Below, piece by piece: positions 63,151 to 64,000 of a DNA stretch of 64,000 nucleotides (position 1 is the stretch's first letter; each line of letters begins with the position of its first letter). The translations under genes were made by a program, and so were the position numbers. Below the pieces are notes generated by a model that did no database searches, was not told the DNA's origin, and saw only the letters and a list, made by a program, of their open reading frames with translations. Source of the stretch: Liolophura sinensis (taxonomy: Eukaryota; Mollusca; Polyplacophora; Chitonida; Chitonidae); NCBI RefSeq assembly GCF_032854445.1, contig NW_027018095.1, positions 20,585-84,584 on the forward strand, read 5' to 3'.

Positions 63151-64000
63151 AGAGATCTCAAGTAAACTGTAAACATTTAGCTTCACTCTTTTACTGTACA
63201 AAATTGCATTGTTTATCACAGTTTGTGATTGTCAAATCTGACAGTGTAAATTATCTTTACTTGACAGAAATATACCGGTCCTGCTTATGGCCTGTATATG
63301 TACATATCTCGCCTTGTGGCATTTGTTAGACCCTATGGCATCTATAGCATTTGTTAGACCCTGTGTCATCTCTAGCATTTGTTAGACCTGCTTTTTGGCC
63401 CTACCATTCCATCGACGTTACAATGTATAACTGCTGGAACTAGAGTTTTAAGGTTATTCCATCACAGTGTCCAGATTCCCTGGCGCGCGGCTTCATGATC
63501 GTGTCTACTTCCGCTTAACCGGCACTTGGGCGTCGTGTTGAATTAGATCGCCATGTTGAATGTATGAACATTTGTAATCAATGCACAACTGAGATACATA
63601 TTTTGTTATCGACAACTGATATTCAAACATGGTACACTATTTGAATACTGACTTCACTCAGCCGTCTAAAACATACCTTGCGTCTTTCCAACATCACTGA
63701 AAACTGTTACCTGCTTATGCTTGCATGATTCCGTCCTATTTTCGTACTTTATATGCTTTCTTAGTTCTTTGGTTGTTTGTGTTATACATCATTTTGGGAA
63801 TTGACCTTGTGATTATTGACCTGGAACGTCCATCTAGGTTGACGGCTGGTCAATTTCTACTGTTGTTTCACGTCATACTTAGGGATTGTTCAGTTACTGT
63901 TCACTATAACGGGCAGCGCAAAGGTAGGGTGGAAGAAACCGAAACAACATGGAGTAAACCACCGTCCTTTGGTGAGCTACTGGCGAACTAGAAAGTCGGA
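63151..64000. other. Spacer at right edge
   Basis: A 27-bp unit (GCATTTGTTAGACCCTATG) is present three times at about 63318-63390. An open frame from 63725 with a hydrophobic start is not recognised and is not called. Confidence 0.5.

Overview
The window is eukaryotic genomic DNA, almost certainly from a marine invertebrate and most likely a mollusc. The signs are AT-rich spacer without operons, GT-AG splice sites, several non-LTR retrotransposon clades side by side, two tRNA-derived SINE families whose tail sequences I associate from memory with bivalve and gastropod genomes, and many minisatellites. No rRNA gene, intact tRNA gene, CRISPR array or bacterial-type gene was seen. One candidate host exon was found, a short ankyrin-repeat first exon at 36212-36337.

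Layout. 18-989: a complete LTR whose internal region lies left of the window. 1568-7474: a nearly full-length I/Nimb-like LINE (LINE-A copy 1) with a 13-bp target-site duplication. 7.6-16.4 kb: SINE copies and a decayed minus-strand CR1-like LINE (LINE-D) with a 2A-like NPGP motif. 16.5-25.5 kb: a cluster of unrelated minisatellites (periods near 50, 56, 40, 32 and 40 bp); one is split by a minus-strand Ty3/Gypsy element with a SCAN-like gag and a truncated 3' LTR. 25.6-38.8 kb: mostly unannotatable spacer with SINE fragments, the ankyrin exon and a palindrome/hammerhead-like repeat. 38821-60541: a nested composite element. 60.5-64 kb: spacer, SINE tails and an 11-bp minisatellite.

The composite element is the main discovery. 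About 430-450 bp terminal inverted repeats (38821-39254 and 60091-60541) bound an element that starts AG and ends CT and carries GC-rich, virus-like genes: a penton-like gene and two further genes on the minus strand, and one on the plus strand. Its core is only about 5.2 kb; no polymerase, integrase, ATPase or protease is visible. The best reading is a degenerate or non-autonomous Polinton/Maverick (adintovirus-like) relative. A second LINE-A copy (41325-57804, 11-bp TSD) sits inside the penton-like gene. Inside that copy lie two more LINEs tail-to-tail: LINE-B (about 43084-47502, plus strand) and LINE-C (about 47503-53620, minus strand, Tx1/L1-like, both ORFs intact). Insertion order is therefore Polinton-like element, then LINE-A, then LINE-B and LINE-C.

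Family names rest on motif recognition and memory of families, not on searches. Direct observations are the duplicated flanks, inverted repeats, reading-frame breaks, motifs and repeat periods.
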